A DNA stretch of 64,000 bases, taken from contig NZ_RCVQ01000007.1 of NCBI RefSeq assembly GCF_016107285.1, positions 1-64,000 on the forward strand. Reading direction: 5' to 3'. The notes beneath the pieces are model-generated. The model made no database searches. It worked only from the letters and a program-made list of their open reading frames with translations, and was not told the origin of the DNA. Source of the stretch: Roseomonas sp. KE0001 (GTDB taxonomy: Bacteria; Pseudomonadota; Alphaproteobacteria; Acetobacterales; Acetobacteraceae). The position numbers were made by a program, and so were the translations under genes. Shown in pieces: positions 44,721 through 54,360 of the stretch. Position 1 is the first letter of the stretch; each line of letters opens with the position of its first letter.

Positions 44721-46367
44721 TCAGCCCGCCTCCGGCACCGTGGCGTGCACGGGCAGGACCGCCTGAAGCGAGGTGCGGACCACGGCGACCATGGGCCCGG
44801 GGGCGCGCAGCGCCGCCGCCAGGGCGGGCAGATCGGCCTCCTCCCTCACCCGGAGCAGCGGCGCGCCGAAGGAGGCGCACCAGAGGCCGAGATCGGGATT
44901 GACGAGATCCGTGCCCGAGACCCGGCCGGGATGCCGCTGCTCCTGATGGATGCGGATGGAGGCGTAGCTGCCATTGTCGGACAGCAGGAGCTTGATGGGC
45001 AGGCCGCGCGCCATGCCCACGGCCAGTTCATTGCCGGTCATCAGGGCACCGCCATCCCCCACGGCGCAGATCACGCTTCGCTCCGGGTGCCGCAGGGCGG
45101 CGGCGACGGCGGCCGGCACGCCGAAGCCCATGGCGCCCGAGATCGGCGCCAGCAGGCGCTGCGGCAGCGTCCAGGGAAGCTTGCGGTAGAAGGGGGCGGC
45201 GAAGGTGCCGGCATCGAGCGTCACGATCGCATCGGCCGGCGCGACCTCGCCGACCAGCTGCGCCACCCTGGCGAAGGCGAGGCCATCCGCGGCATCGGAC
45301 GTCACGGGCTGGCTGTCCGCCTCCTGCAGCCGGCGCAGGCGCCGGTTCCACGCCGCCCGTCCCTCCGGCACCGCCCTGCCCTGGCGTGGCATCGCACCCA
45401 GCACGGCCAGCGCATCGGCGGCAATGGCCATCCCGGCCGGGAACTGCCAGCCCAGGAAGCGCGGGTCGGCGCAGACATGCACCAACGTCTGCCCCGGCGC
45501 CGGCCAGCTGTAGCCCTGGGTGGTGATGTCGGTGAGCCGCGTCCCCAGGGCGAGGACCAGATCCGCCTCGGCGAAGGCCTGGCGCTGCGCGTCCGGATTG
45601 CGCAGGCCGAGGTCGCCCGCATAGAGCGGATGCCGGTTCGGGAACAGGTCCTGGCGGCGGAAGGACACCGCGACGGGGAGCCGCCAGTCCTCCGCGAAGG
45701 CCAGCAGGGCCTCGCGCCCGCCCGGAACGTCCAGCCCGTGCCCGGCCAGCAGGATCGGGCGCTCGGCGCGGCGGAGCATCTCCGCCAGGCGCTCCGCCTC
45801 CGGCGCCGCCAGCGCGGCCGGCACCGCGGCCGTGATGGCCGGGGCGGAAGCCGCGCAGGGCGCCGCCAGCACATCCTCCGGCAGGGAGAGCACGACCGGC
45901 CCCGGCACCCCCTGCACCGCCATGCTCCAGGCCCGGGCGATTAGCTCGGGCACCTGGTCCGGATGGGTCGCCTCGCCGACCCATTTGGCGATGCCGCCGA
46001 ACATGGCGGCGTAGTCGATCTCCTGGAAGGCGCGGCGGCGCAGATCCCTCTGCTCGACCTGGCCGATCAGCAGGATCAGCGGCACGGCGTCCTGCTCGGC
46101 GGTGTGCAGCGCGATGGCGGCGTTGCAGGCGCCCGGGCCGCGCGAGACCAGGACCACGCCCGGCCGGCCGGTCAGCTTCGCGTCGGCCACCGCCATGAAG
46201 CCGGCGCCGCCCTCTTGGCGGCAGGTGACCAGATCGATGGAGGGATGCGCGTGCAGGGCATCGAGCAGGGCGATGTAGGATTCGCCCGGGACGCAGAAGG
46301 CCCGGTCGGTGCCGCGCGCGGCCAGGGCGGCGAGGAGGGTCTCGGCGGCGGTCTTGGCGTTTTCCAT
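44721..46367 (-). CDS. thiamine-diphosphate-dependent enzyme, acetolactate synthase-like
   Basis: This encodes about 548 residues from ATG 46367. It has three ThDP-enzyme domains: Pyr domain with FCVPGESYIALLDAL (Glu activating ThDP), a central Rossmann-like domain, and the PP domain with the metal-binding AVGDGGALMTGNELAVGMAR ending LLLSDNGSY. It resembles the ALS/decarboxylase superfamily but lacks clear assignment to IlvB. With a downstream Bug binding protein and a divergent LysR gene it probably acts on a 2-oxo acid taken up from outside. The exact reaction is undetermined. Confidence 0.85.
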   Translation of the reverse strand: MENAKTAAETLLAALAARGTDRAFCVPGESYIALLDALHAHPSIDLVTCRQEGGAGFMAVADAKLTGRPGVVLVSRGPGACNAAIALHTAEQDAVPLILLIGQVEQRDLRRRAFQEIDYAAMFGGIAKWVGEATHPDQVPELIARAWSMAVQGVPGPVVLSLPEDVLAAPCAASAPAITAAVPAALAAPEAERLAEMLRRAERPILLAGHGLDVPGGREALLAFAEDWRLPVAVSFRRQDLFPNRHPLYAGDLGLRNPDAQRQAFAEADLVLALGTRLTDITTQGYSWPAPGQTLVHVCADPRFLGWQFPAGMAIAADALAVLGAMPRQGRAVPEGRAAWNRRLRRLQEADSQPVTSDAADGLAFARVAQLVGEVAPADAIVTLDAGTFAAPFYRKLPWTLPQRLLAPISGAMGFGVPAAVAAALRHPERSVICAVGDGGALMTGNELAVGMARGLPIKLLLSDNGSYASIRIHQEQRHPGRVSGTDLVNPDLGLWCASFGAPLLRVREEADLPALAAALRAPGPMVAVVRTSLQAVLPVHATVPEAG

Positions 46368-46427
46368 CTCCGCCCCATAGCCCGCCGGGCATGTCCCGCC
46401 TCCCATTAGCAGCTATAGTCGCAGGCT

Positions 46428-47399
46428 ATGGATCCGACGCGGCTGCGCTCCCTCGTGGCGATCGCCGAGCAAGGCGCCTTCAGCCGCGCGGCCTCGGTCC
46501 TGGGCCTGGCGCAGCCCAGCCTGTCCCGGCAGATCGCGCTGCTGGAGCAGGAGGTCGGGCGCCCCCTCCTCTACCGCCATGGCCGCGGCGCGCGCCTCAC
46601 CGAGGACGGCCGGCGCCTGGTCGAGGCCGCCCGGCCCCTGCTCGCCGCGCTCGACAACCTCCCGGCCAGCCTGGATGACCCGGTTCCGCGCGGCCAGGTG
46701 GTGCTGGGCGTGCCGACCTTCATGTCGGCGCATCTGGCGGCCTCGCTGTTCGGCGAGCTGCGCCAGCGCCACCCCTTCCTGCGGATCCGGCTGGTCGACG
46801 GCTTCAGCGGCTTCGTGAACCAGTGGCTGACCGAGGGGCGCCTCGACATCGCCATCCTCTATGACAGCCGGCGCAGCCGGGCCATCGCCGCGGAGCTGCT
46901 GGCCCAGGAGGAGCTGCTGCTCTTCGCGCGCCGCCGCCGCGCCCGGGACCTGCCCGGCGAGGGTCCCGTTCCGGTATCATGCCTGTCGCGGCTCGATCTG
47001 GTCCTGCCCGATCCGCAGCACGGCTTGCGGCGCGCCCTGCACCGCGCCGGGGCGCATCCCGATCCGGCCCGCCTGCTGGAGGTGGACAGTCTGGCGGCCA
47101 TCCGCAGGCTGGTCGAACTGGACATCGGCTGGAGCGTGCTGCCCCGCGCGGCTCTGACGCGCGAGGCGCTGGACCGCCGATACATCCTGAGGGGCATCGC
47201 CGATCCGCCACTCCGCGCGCGCCTGATGGTGGCGATGAGCCCGACGCGCCCCGCGACCCCGGCCCTGCGGGCGGTGCTGGCTCATCTCCACGCGACGGTC
47301 GCCAGGCTTCAGCAGAGCGGGATCATGTCCCCCCTGCCAGTCGACGGCCGAGGTCCGGCCTCATCCGCCCACGGGTCCGCCACGCAGAAGGCACCCTGA
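46428..47399 (+). CDS. LysR-family transcriptional regulator
   Basis: This 323-residue LysR regulator has its N-terminal helix-turn-helix in residues 1-60 (LRSLVAIAEQGAFSRAASVL, then LAQPSLSRQIALLEQEVGRP), followed by the periplasmic-binding-like effector domain. It is divergent from the ThDP-enzyme/Bug genes with a 60-bp gap, so it is the likely regulator of that pair. The C-terminal 20 residues (VDGRGPASSAHGSATQ) look disordered. Confidence 0.92.
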   Translation: MDPTRLRSLVAIAEQGAFSRAASVLGLAQPSLSRQIALLEQEVGRPLLYRHGRGARLTEDGRRLVEAARPLLAALDNLPASLDDPVPRGQVVLGVPTFMSAHLAASLFGELRQRHPFLRIRLVDGFSGFVNQWLTEGRLDIAILYDSRRSRAIAAELLAQEELLLFARRRRARDLPGEGPVPVSCLSRLDLVLPDPQHGLRRALHRAGAHPDPARLLEVDSLAAIRRLVELDIGWSVLPRAALTREALDRRYILRGIADPPLRARLMVAMSPTRPATPALRAVLAHLHATVARLQQSGIMSPLPVDGRGPASSAHGSATQKAP

Positions 47400-47609
47400 T
47401 CGCCGCCCTGGGCAACCGGCGTCCCACTCTCGGCCAGCAGGCCTGTCCTATGCCGGCGGACATCTCCATTGCCGAGGTGAGCCGGGAGGATGAGCGAGGC
47501 GGCTGGAAGGATCGCCGCCACTCTGCCGTGACGGTCGTGACCGCCTCGGCGGGATGAAGGCGTGTGACCGGCCTTGCGTGACCGCTCCAGACCCTCCACC
47601 GCCGCCCTG

Positions 47610-47969
47610 TCAGCTCTTCACCAGCGGCGGCGTCTGCTGGTGCTGCACCACGCGCCACTCCTCGTGCGCCAGGCGGCGATAGGTCGAGGTACAGTGCGCC
47701 TCGTAGGGCGCCGTGCCATCCCGCTCCGCGCGGGCATGGTAGGCGACCACGATCAGCCCCTCCTGCGGCCGGGCGATCTGCCGCTCGGAGATCTCCACTT
47801 TCGTCCAGCGCGGCGTGTCCGCGACGGCGGCAATGGCGTCCTGGCCGCTCATCACGAAGGGCGGCTGCGGCAGCACCATCAGGCACGCATCATCGATCGA
47901 GGATCGGTAGTGCTCGGCGTCTCCGGTCCACAGGCTTTCCTCGAACGCCCAGACGCGATTGTCTTCCAT
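47610..47969 (-). CDS. SnoaL-like/DUF4440 protein
   Basis: This encodes 119 residues from ATG 47969 behind GGGAGG. The cone-shaped NTF2-like fold is suggested by FEESLWTGDAEHYRSSIDDA, VMSGQDAIAAVADTP, and HCTSTYRRLAHEEWRVVQHQ. Such proteins are small isomerases, ketosteroid-isomerase relatives, or binding proteins; the substrate is unknown. It appears to be monocistronic. Confidence 0.75.
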   Translation of the reverse strand: MEDNRVWAFEESLWTGDAEHYRSSIDDACLMVLPQPPFVMSGQDAIAAVADTPRWTKVEISERQIARPQEGLIVVAYHARAERDGTAPYEAHCTSTYRRLAHEEWRVVQHQQTPPLVKS

Positions 47970-48309
47970 CGGTGCCTCCCTGGTTGCCGAGATCAGGTGG
48001 TGCGGCCTGGGCGGCTGCCTAGGATGACGTTTTCGGCATTGGCACGCGCAGAAGGCGATGGCTCCGGTCTGCTCCGCCGAACCGAAGCGCGCGATCCGGA
48101 TCCCACCGCCGCGACGCCTCGACCAAGGCCTCCCGCAGCCCCGTGCGCGCCGGTACGCCCCTCCCTGCCCATACCGGCTCCCCACGTCACGCGGCTCGCC
48201 ACGCGTGGGCGGCGGGGGTCCACATAGGCGGCCTCGGAAGCTTTGGACACTCCCGAAACGCGCAGAACCTCGGTCGCCTGCGCAGTCTCACCCGTTGTGA
48301 AGCGGGCTC
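47970..48309. other. 340-bp intergenic region between SnoaL gene and cas3
   Basis: I see no convincing gene, RNA or large palindrome. It marks the left border of the CRISPR-Cas locus; I looked for an end of a mobile element or a copy of the tRNA-Glu 3' end here and saw none. Confidence 0.45.
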
Positions 48310-50583
48310 TCAGAACAGGTTGCTCTCCACCTGCCGGTACTCCGGCCTGGCCAGATCCAGCCCCGTCTCCGCGTCATAGTGCTCGGTATTCTCGAAGGCG
48401 AGCAGCGCGTCGCCCAGTGCCCGGCTTACCGGCCGCAGCGCCCCTCGCCCCAGCCAGTCCCGCCGCGCCTGGGCCGGAATGCTGATGGTATAAGGCTGCA
48501 ATGCCCGCAGCATCCGCCCTGAAGGCTTGTCGACCCGTGCCACGAGTTGCAGCGCCGCCCGCGCCGCGTCGTCCCACGGCACGACCACCGGCTCCATCGT
48601 CTCGTCGATCAGGCGGAAGGCGTCGGCCAGGCTGCGGAAGGGAAAGCGGCTGTCATCCTTATGCGTCTCCAGCGCCGGCAGCGCGCCTGGCCTGAAGCCC
48701 TCCAGCGCAAGGGCATCCAGCGCGCCCTGCCCTTTCTGCCAGTACAGGGTGCGGAAGTAGTCCCGCACGGCCTCCAGCCCCAGCAGGTCGTCATGCCGCC
48801 GCAGCACTTCCCGTGTGGCCTGATGGAACTCCCGCGCGAAGCGCGGCACCGACGCCTCCGCCGGCTCGAACACCACCGTGCGCCCCATGGGCAGGAGACC
48901 ATTGCGGTTGCAGCGCCCCGCTGCCTGGGCAATGGAATCAACCCCGGACACCGCGCGCCACACTTCCGGCAGATCCAGATCCACACCGGCTTCGATCAGG
49001 GACGTGCTGACCACGCGCACCGGCTCCCCGGCCTTCACCCGGCGGCGGACCTCTTCCAACACCCGGCGGCGGTGGCGCGGCACCATCAGCGTGCTGAGAT
49101 GCACGGCACCTTCCTGCTCCCGGATGGCGCCATGGAGATCCCGCGCATGAGCACGGCTGTTGACGATGCACAACATGCGCGGCACCTCGGCGAAGCGTGC
49201 CGCCACCTCGGCATCCGTCACCTTGTCCGGCCTCACCTCCACCCGCACCCGCCGCAGGGCGGCGTAGAGGGCCGGCGGGTCGGGCGCGATCTCGCGTTCC
49301 GGCGGAATGTCGAGCCCGCCATCCAGCCCGTCCTGCACACGGATCGCCGGCTGCGTGGCGGTGCAGAGCACCACCGTGGCACCATAGGCCCGCGCCAGCT
49401 CGGCCACTGCCGCCAGGCAGGGGCGCAGCAGCCCCACCGGCAGGGCCTGCGCCTCGTCCAGCACGATCACGGAGCGCGCCAGGTTGTGCAGCTTGCGGCA
49501 GCGGGACGGACGGTTGGCGAAGAGGCTTTCGAAGAACTGCACGGCGGTGGTCACCACCACCGGCACATCCCAGTTCTCCGCGGCCTGCCGCAACTTACGC
49601 TCGCCCCCTGGTCCTTCCTCGTCGTCGGTCTCGCGCCAGGCGGCCTGGGCGTGGTGCTCCAGCACATCCTCCTGCGTTTCCAGCGCGGTACGGAACACGG
49701 CGGCGGTTTGCTCGATGATGGCGCTGAAGGGTGCGACATGGATCACACGACGCAGGCCGTGCCGCGCCGCATGCTCCAACGCGAAGGACAGGGAGGCCAG
49801 GGTCTTGCCGCCGCCCGTCGGCACGGTCAGCGTGAACAGGCCGGGCGGCATCGCCGCCTTATCCCGTGCCGCCGCCAGCACCTGGGAGCGGGCATGGGAG
49901 ACGGTGCTGTCGCTGCGTCCGTCGATCCCGGCCATATGCACGCGCAGCCGATCGCGCAGGTCCGGGATCGTGCTGTGACCGCCCCGCGTTTCAGGCTGCC
50001 CTTCGGCGCGACGATGGAACGCCTCGGTCTCCAGGAAATCCGCGTCGACCAGGCAAGAGAACAGCATGCGGCCGAGAAAGGCCTTGCCGAAGCCGGATGG
50101 CGGAGCGCCGCCCGGCCAGGGCGGAGACGGCAGAAGGCCGCGCGTCTGCGGCAAAGGCCCGGCATGGGCTTCCCAACCATCATAGGGGAAGATCGGGTGG
50201 TGTTCCGGCGAGAGCCGTCGTTCCAGGTCCTCCGCATCAGACAATCCGCCATGGTGCCCGGCCACGATGTTGGCGAGGAGCAAGCCAAAGGGTCCTGGGG
50301 ACAGGCGGTAGGCCATGCGGGCCCCGGCGGTGGAATGGTCCGGCCCCTTGGCGGCACCTTCACCGCGCGGCGTGGCGATGTAGGTCTGGAAGGGAACGGA
50401 CACCTTGCCAATGTCGTGCAGACGGCCCAGAGCACGTGCAGCCTCGGCCCAGCCGAACCATGCGGCAAACTCTGCCGCGCGCTGACCGACAGCCACCAAG
50501 TGATCCGTCAAAAGCTCCCAGTTGGCAGGGGGCTTCGAAGGCAGCGAATGCGCGAAGACTGGCATGGTCTGCATTGAATACAT
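48310..50583 (-). CDS. cas3: CRISPR-associated helicase/nuclease Cas3 (type I-C)
   Basis: This has up to 757 residues; ATG 50565 (MPVFAHS) is the start closest to family practice, ATG 50583 the longest, and neither has a good Shine-Dalgarno. The N-terminal HD nuclease is intact (RLHDIGKVSVPF, GPDHSTAGA, VAGHHGGLSD). The helicase follows: Walker A TVPTGGGKTLASLSF, VIVLDEAQALP, LCTATQP, VVSTSLIEAGVDLD, and QAAGRCNRNG. It degrades DNA marked by Cascade. Unusually it lies downstream of the array, 47 bp past the terminal repeat, instead of ahead of cas5. Confidence 0.95.
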   Translation of the reverse strand: MYSMQTMPVFAHSLPSKPPANWELLTDHLVAVGQRAAEFAAWFGWAEAARALGRLHDIGKVSVPFQTYIATPRGEGAAKGPDHSTAGARMAYRLSPGPFGLLLANIVAGHHGGLSDAEDLERRLSPEHHPIFPYDGWEAHAGPLPQTRGLLPSPPWPGGAPPSGFGKAFLGRMLFSCLVDADFLETEAFHRRAEGQPETRGGHSTIPDLRDRLRVHMAGIDGRSDSTVSHARSQVLAAARDKAAMPPGLFTLTVPTGGGKTLASLSFALEHAARHGLRRVIHVAPFSAIIEQTAAVFRTALETQEDVLEHHAQAAWRETDDEEGPGGERKLRQAAENWDVPVVVTTAVQFFESLFANRPSRCRKLHNLARSVIVLDEAQALPVGLLRPCLAAVAELARAYGATVVLCTATQPAIRVQDGLDGGLDIPPEREIAPDPPALYAALRRVRVEVRPDKVTDAEVAARFAEVPRMLCIVNSRAHARDLHGAIREQEGAVHLSTLMVPRHRRRVLEEVRRRVKAGEPVRVVSTSLIEAGVDLDLPEVWRAVSGVDSIAQAAGRCNRNGLLPMGRTVVFEPAEASVPRFAREFHQATREVLRRHDDLLGLEAVRDYFRTLYWQKGQGALDALALEGFRPGALPALETHKDDSRFPFRSLADAFRLIDETMEPVVVPWDDAARAALQLVARVDKPSGRMLRALQPYTISIPAQARRDWLGRGALRPVSRALGDALLAFENTEHYDAETGLDLARPEYRQVESNLF

Positions 50584-50630
50584 TCAGAATGCATTGATCC
50601 AGAAGAGAATGGCGGCGACAAGACGGATGG

Positions 50631-51193
<563 letters not shown>

Positions 51194-51422
51194 GCCTTAT
51201 GGTCTAACTCACGAAAGGAGCGCTCTGAAGTAGGCTGTGATCGCGAACATTCTGGAACCAGCCTCCGTATGTGGAGGCCGTGCAGAGGCATAGTCCCCAA
51301 GTCCCTGAAATCATAGCCAATTGCTGACGCGCGAACCTTGCCCGGTTGCGATGAGTGCTTCAGGGTCGCGCAGTGCTGACGATAACAGAAAGAACCGGAC
51401 CTGATGAGACGGTCGACAGTCG
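51194..51422 (-). promoter_or_regulatory. CRISPR leader between array and cas2
   Basis: A 229-bp noncoding stretch separates the leader-proximal repeat from the cas2 stop. It is less GC-rich than the genes around it. Its position upstream of a leftward array makes it the leader, which should hold the array promoter and integration signals. No specific binding motif was identified. Confidence 0.7.
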
Positions 51423-51713
51423 TTAGAACACCAGCGGCTTGTCCAGATCCAATGCAGGCTTCGCGCCCACATGTTCGACCTTGCGCCGCCCGTCTGCGCC
51501 CAGTCGGTAGAAACGCAAGCTGTCGGTTAGAGGGTCAACTTCCTCAATCAGCCTCGCCCGCAACTGCGTCCACTGCGCCGGGTCGACCTCGCATTCGAAG
51601 ACTGAGTTCTGGACGCGCTGGCCCCAGTCCAGGCAGGCGCGAGCAACGCGCCGCAGGCGGCGGCGTCCCTCTGCTGTTTCGACATTAACATCATAGGTCA
51701 CCAGGACCAGCAT
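51423..51713 (-). CDS. cas2: CRISPR spacer-integration protein Cas2
   Basis: This encodes 96 residues from ATG 51713 (MLVLVTYDVNVETAEGRRRL), the usual I-C Cas2 start. The ferredoxin-like fold is indicated by LVTYDV and by QNSVFECEVDPAQW, with SLRFYRLG as the later strand. It forms the Cas1-Cas2 integrase that inserts spacers at the leader end. The gap to cas1 is 10 bp. Confidence 0.95.
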   Translation of the reverse strand: MLVLVTYDVNVETAEGRRRLRRVARACLDWGQRVQNSVFECEVDPAQWTQLRARLIEEVDPLTDSLRFYRLGADGRRKVEHVGAKPALDLDKPLVF

Positions 51714-51723
51714 CGACGTTGCC

Positions 51724-52764
51724 TTATCGCCATATGAAGGGTGGGTACCCGTCCAGTTCGCCACGCAGGTGCCGGGCCAGCAACTGGGCCTGTATATAGG
51801 CCACCAAGCCAAGCGGCATGGCCTCGCCCAGGAAGGGATGGCGCAGTTCGTCCCGCTTGCGTTCCTGCCACGCCACCAGCACGCTGCGGCGGGCCTCGTC
51901 GGTCAGTCGCACGCCACCGGCCTCCTCGACGATGAAGTCATCGGCACCGAGCTGTCCACGGTTGAGCAGGCTCAGCGCGAGACGATCGGCCAGGACGGGA
52001 CGTAGCTCTTCCATCAGATCGAGTGCGAGACCGGCGCGACCGGGACGGTCGGCGTGGAGGAATCCGACTTGCGGATCGAGCCCGTGCGCCTCCAGCGCCG
52101 CGCGGCAGTCATGGCCCAGCATGGCGTAGAGAAAGGACAGCAGCGCGTTCACCCGGTCCAGCGGCGGGCGGCGGGATCGTCCGCCAAAGCGCAATGCCGG
52201 GTCCGGGCGGCGGATCAGGCTATCAAAGACGCCGAAGTACAGGGCGGCGATCTCCCCTTCTATTCCGCGCAGCCCCGCCACATCCGAGACCGTAAGCGTT
52301 CGCCGCGCCGCATGGCCGATCCGCCGTTCCACCTCCTCGAGGGCCAAGCGAGTCGCGGGCTCCATCGCCGCGCCGTGGTCGCGCAGGGCCCGCAGCAGAA
52401 CCTGGCGCTGGTTCGCCGCCTTGCCGGCCACGACGCCGCGCACGATCGGACCATGCCGCGCCTCGTCATCCGCCACCCGGTGCTGGATACGTCGCAGCAG
52501 CACGTTGCCGCTGCGCGCGCCCTCCACCCGCGCCAGGAAGCGGCCGTTCGGCTCCAACAGGGACAGGGCGATTCCCGCCTGGGCACAGGCGGCCATCAGG
52601 GCTGGGGAACAGCCGGGGCGGCCAAACCCCACCACTCCTTCCAGCATGTGCAACGGCACGCGGCCGACCTCGGACCCCTCCACCTCCACCACGAGGTTGG
52701 CGCCATCCTTGCGGAGCCAGGCACCTTCGCTGGTGACGTAGATGGTGTTGAGCATCCGCCGCAT
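51724..52764 (-). CDS. cas1: CRISPR integrase Cas1 (type I-C)
   Basis: This encodes about 346 residues from ATG 52764 (MRRMLNTIYVTSEGAWL), matching the standard I-C start; the frame continues 24 codons upstream without homology. The catalytic domain includes LRGIEGEIAALYFGVFD (Glu), LLSFLYAMLGHDCRAALEAHG (His region), and DPQVGFLHADRPGRAGLALDL (Asp region). It acts with Cas2 and the adjacent Cas4. Confidence 0.95.
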   Translation of the reverse strand: MRRMLNTIYVTSEGAWLRKDGANLVVEVEGSEVGRVPLHMLEGVVGFGRPGCSPALMAACAQAGIALSLLEPNGRFLARVEGARSGNVLLRRIQHRVADDEARHGPIVRGVVAGKAANQRQVLLRALRDHGAAMEPATRLALEEVERRIGHAARRTLTVSDVAGLRGIEGEIAALYFGVFDSLIRRPDPALRFGGRSRRPPLDRVNALLSFLYAMLGHDCRAALEAHGLDPQVGFLHADRPGRAGLALDLMEELRPVLADRLALSLLNRGQLGADDFIVEEAGGVRLTDEARRSVLVAWQERKRDELRHPFLGEAMPLGLVAYIQAQLLARHLRGELDGYPPFIWR

Positions 52765-52829
52765 GATCAGCCCCGCAACTGCTCGGCCAGCCAGCCCGTG
52801 ACCGAAGGTGGCGCCTGCAACCGCTCCGG

Positions 52830-53408
52830 CTAGCAAAGGTCGTGCAGGGAGCAGGCGCGGCAGCCCGGGAACAGTCTTGGCGGCGGCGTGTGCCGGGCCA
52901 GGATGTTGCCCCGCGCCTCCTCCGCGGTTCGCACCGTCAGCGCGCGGAGCGTCTCGTCAAACAGCACGGGCAGGCGGCGGCGCGTGGTGCCGTAGAACAG
53001 CGCCCCTTGCGGCACCGGCACACCGAAGGCCTCCTCCAGGCAGATCGCCTGGGCGCAGAGCTGTACCTCGTCGGCCCGGTGCGCCTTGGGCTTGCCGCGC
53101 TTGTACTCCACGGGAAAGGGCTGCGGTGGGCGGCCGCGAAACTCCACCGCATCCGCCTTGCCTGCAACGCCGAGCGTGAGGGAACGCAGCGCGATGCCGC
53201 GCGCGACCCGCACCCCGGGCCGCGTTTCCGGGCGGCCCGCATCCACCCGCTCATGCAGCAGCCGCCCCTCGGCGGTCGCGCCATCCTCCGCCCAGAGTCC
53301 TTCCACATGGATCAGGGCGGACTGGCGCGGGCAGAACAGATGGTGCTGGAGAGCGGAAATCGGGATCAGCTCGTCCTCGGCCGCCGTGTCCGGGGGCGCC
53401 GGCGGCAT
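52830..53408 (-). CDS. cas4: CRISPR-associated exonuclease Cas4
   Basis: This 192-residue Fe-S exonuclease trims prespacers and helps select PAM-bearing ends. The first cluster Cys is in HHLFCPRQSALIH; the last three form GCRACSLHDLC at the extreme C-terminus. The RecB-like nuclease core has VAGKADAVEF and PVEYKRGKPK (catalytic Asp, Glu and Lys) followed by QLCAQAICLEE. It lies 4 bp after cas7 and 65 bp before cas1. Confidence 0.95.
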   Translation of the reverse strand: MPPAPPDTAAEDELIPISALQHHLFCPRQSALIHVEGLWAEDGATAEGRLLHERVDAGRPETRPGVRVARGIALRSLTLGVAGKADAVEFRGRPPQPFPVEYKRGKPKAHRADEVQLCAQAICLEEAFGVPVPQGALFYGTTRRRLPVLFDETLRALTVRTAEEARGNILARHTPPPRLFPGCRACSLHDLC

Positions 53409-53412
53409 CGGC

Positions 53413-54360
53413 TCAGCGCTCGATCACCTCGACACCATCCGGCAATCCGCCCCGATCCACAGCGATGGCGTAGTCCTGGAAGCGACGGGCGGCAGGCCAG
53501 TTGTCGGTGCGGGGGTCGCCGATCGGATGCGTCTCTCCCTGGTGGTGCCGGCGCGCCGTCACGCGGTCGAACAGCGTATGGGCCTGAGCATTGCCCAGCG
53601 CGCCGGCATGGCGGAACACCACCAGCTTGCGGGTTGCCATCTCGCCACGGGCGGCGGAGCGGTCGTGCTCGAACATGCTGCCCAGCGCCTCGAAGAGCAG
53701 TTCCAGATCCGCCTCGGAGAAGCCGGTGCCCTTGGCCGGGTGGCTGGCCAGCGGCGCCGAGACGAAGCCATGGGTACGGTACAGACCGTAGGGCACGATA
53801 TGCTTGCGGCCCATGGTGCGACCGCCCTTCTCCTCCGCGTCCTTTTCCGTGGTCGCGGCGAGGCGGGTGATGGAGACTTCCAGCGGCAGCACCGGCTCAA
53901 CCGAGGTCGCGAAGGTGATCTGCACCGGCCCGCGCACCTGCCCTGCATTGACGCCCGTGGTCATCACCGCGCCGAAGGCCCGGATGTCCCAGAAATTGGC
54001 GCACATCCAGCGCGTCAGCTCACGGGACTTTTCAGCGTCCCTCGGCAGGCGCTTGCGGTCCTCGTCCTTCGTCACCTCCGGCAGCACCGCCGTCCAGGCG
54101 CGCTTGTGCTCGAGATTCAGCGTGGCGCCATCGCGCATGTAGATCTCGTGCCCCGGTGCCTCCGGGCGCGCCAGCGCGACGTAGTTGCGGATCTTGCGCT
54201 TGATGGCGACGTCGGAGACGAGGCCGTGATTGGTCTCCGGGTCCAGCCGTGGCAGGTTGCCGGCATCCGGGTCGCCGTTCGGGTTGCCATTGGTGACGTC
54301 GAAGAACAGCACGAAATCGTGGCGGCGCGTCAGCGCGGCGGTCTCACTCACTGGCGTCAT
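53413..54360 (-). CDS. cas7: type I-C Cascade backbone protein Cas7 (Csd2)
   Basis: This 315-residue RAMP-fold protein polymerises along the crRNA. HDFVLFFDVTNGNPNGDPDA with SDVAIKRKIRNYV is the Csd2 N-terminal signature. DIRAFGAVMTTGVNAGQVRG and the thumb loop MGRKHIVPYGLYRTHGF follow. Its start overlaps the cas8c stop by 17 bp, indicating coupled translation, useful since Cas7 is the most abundant subunit. Confidence 0.95.
   Translation of the reverse strand: MTPVSETAALTRRHDFVLFFDVTNGNPNGDPDAGNLPRLDPETNHGLVSDVAIKRKIRNYVALARPEAPGHEIYMRDGATLNLEHKRAWTAVLPEVTKDEDRKRLPRDAEKSRELTRWMCANFWDIRAFGAVMTTGVNAGQVRGPVQITFATSVEPVLPLEVSITRLAATTEKDAEEKGGRTMGRKHIVPYGLYRTHGFVSAPLASHPAKGTGFSEADLELLFEALGSMFEHDRSAARGEMATRKLVVFRHAGALGNAQAHTLFDRVTARRHHQGETHPIGDPRTDNWPAARRFQDYAIAVDRGGLPDGVEVIER

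Noticed and set aside
47400-47609. Possible small gene between the LysR and SnoaL-like genes
   Set aside because: Open frames here are short, lack ribosome-binding sites and mostly continue out of the LysR gene in other frames.
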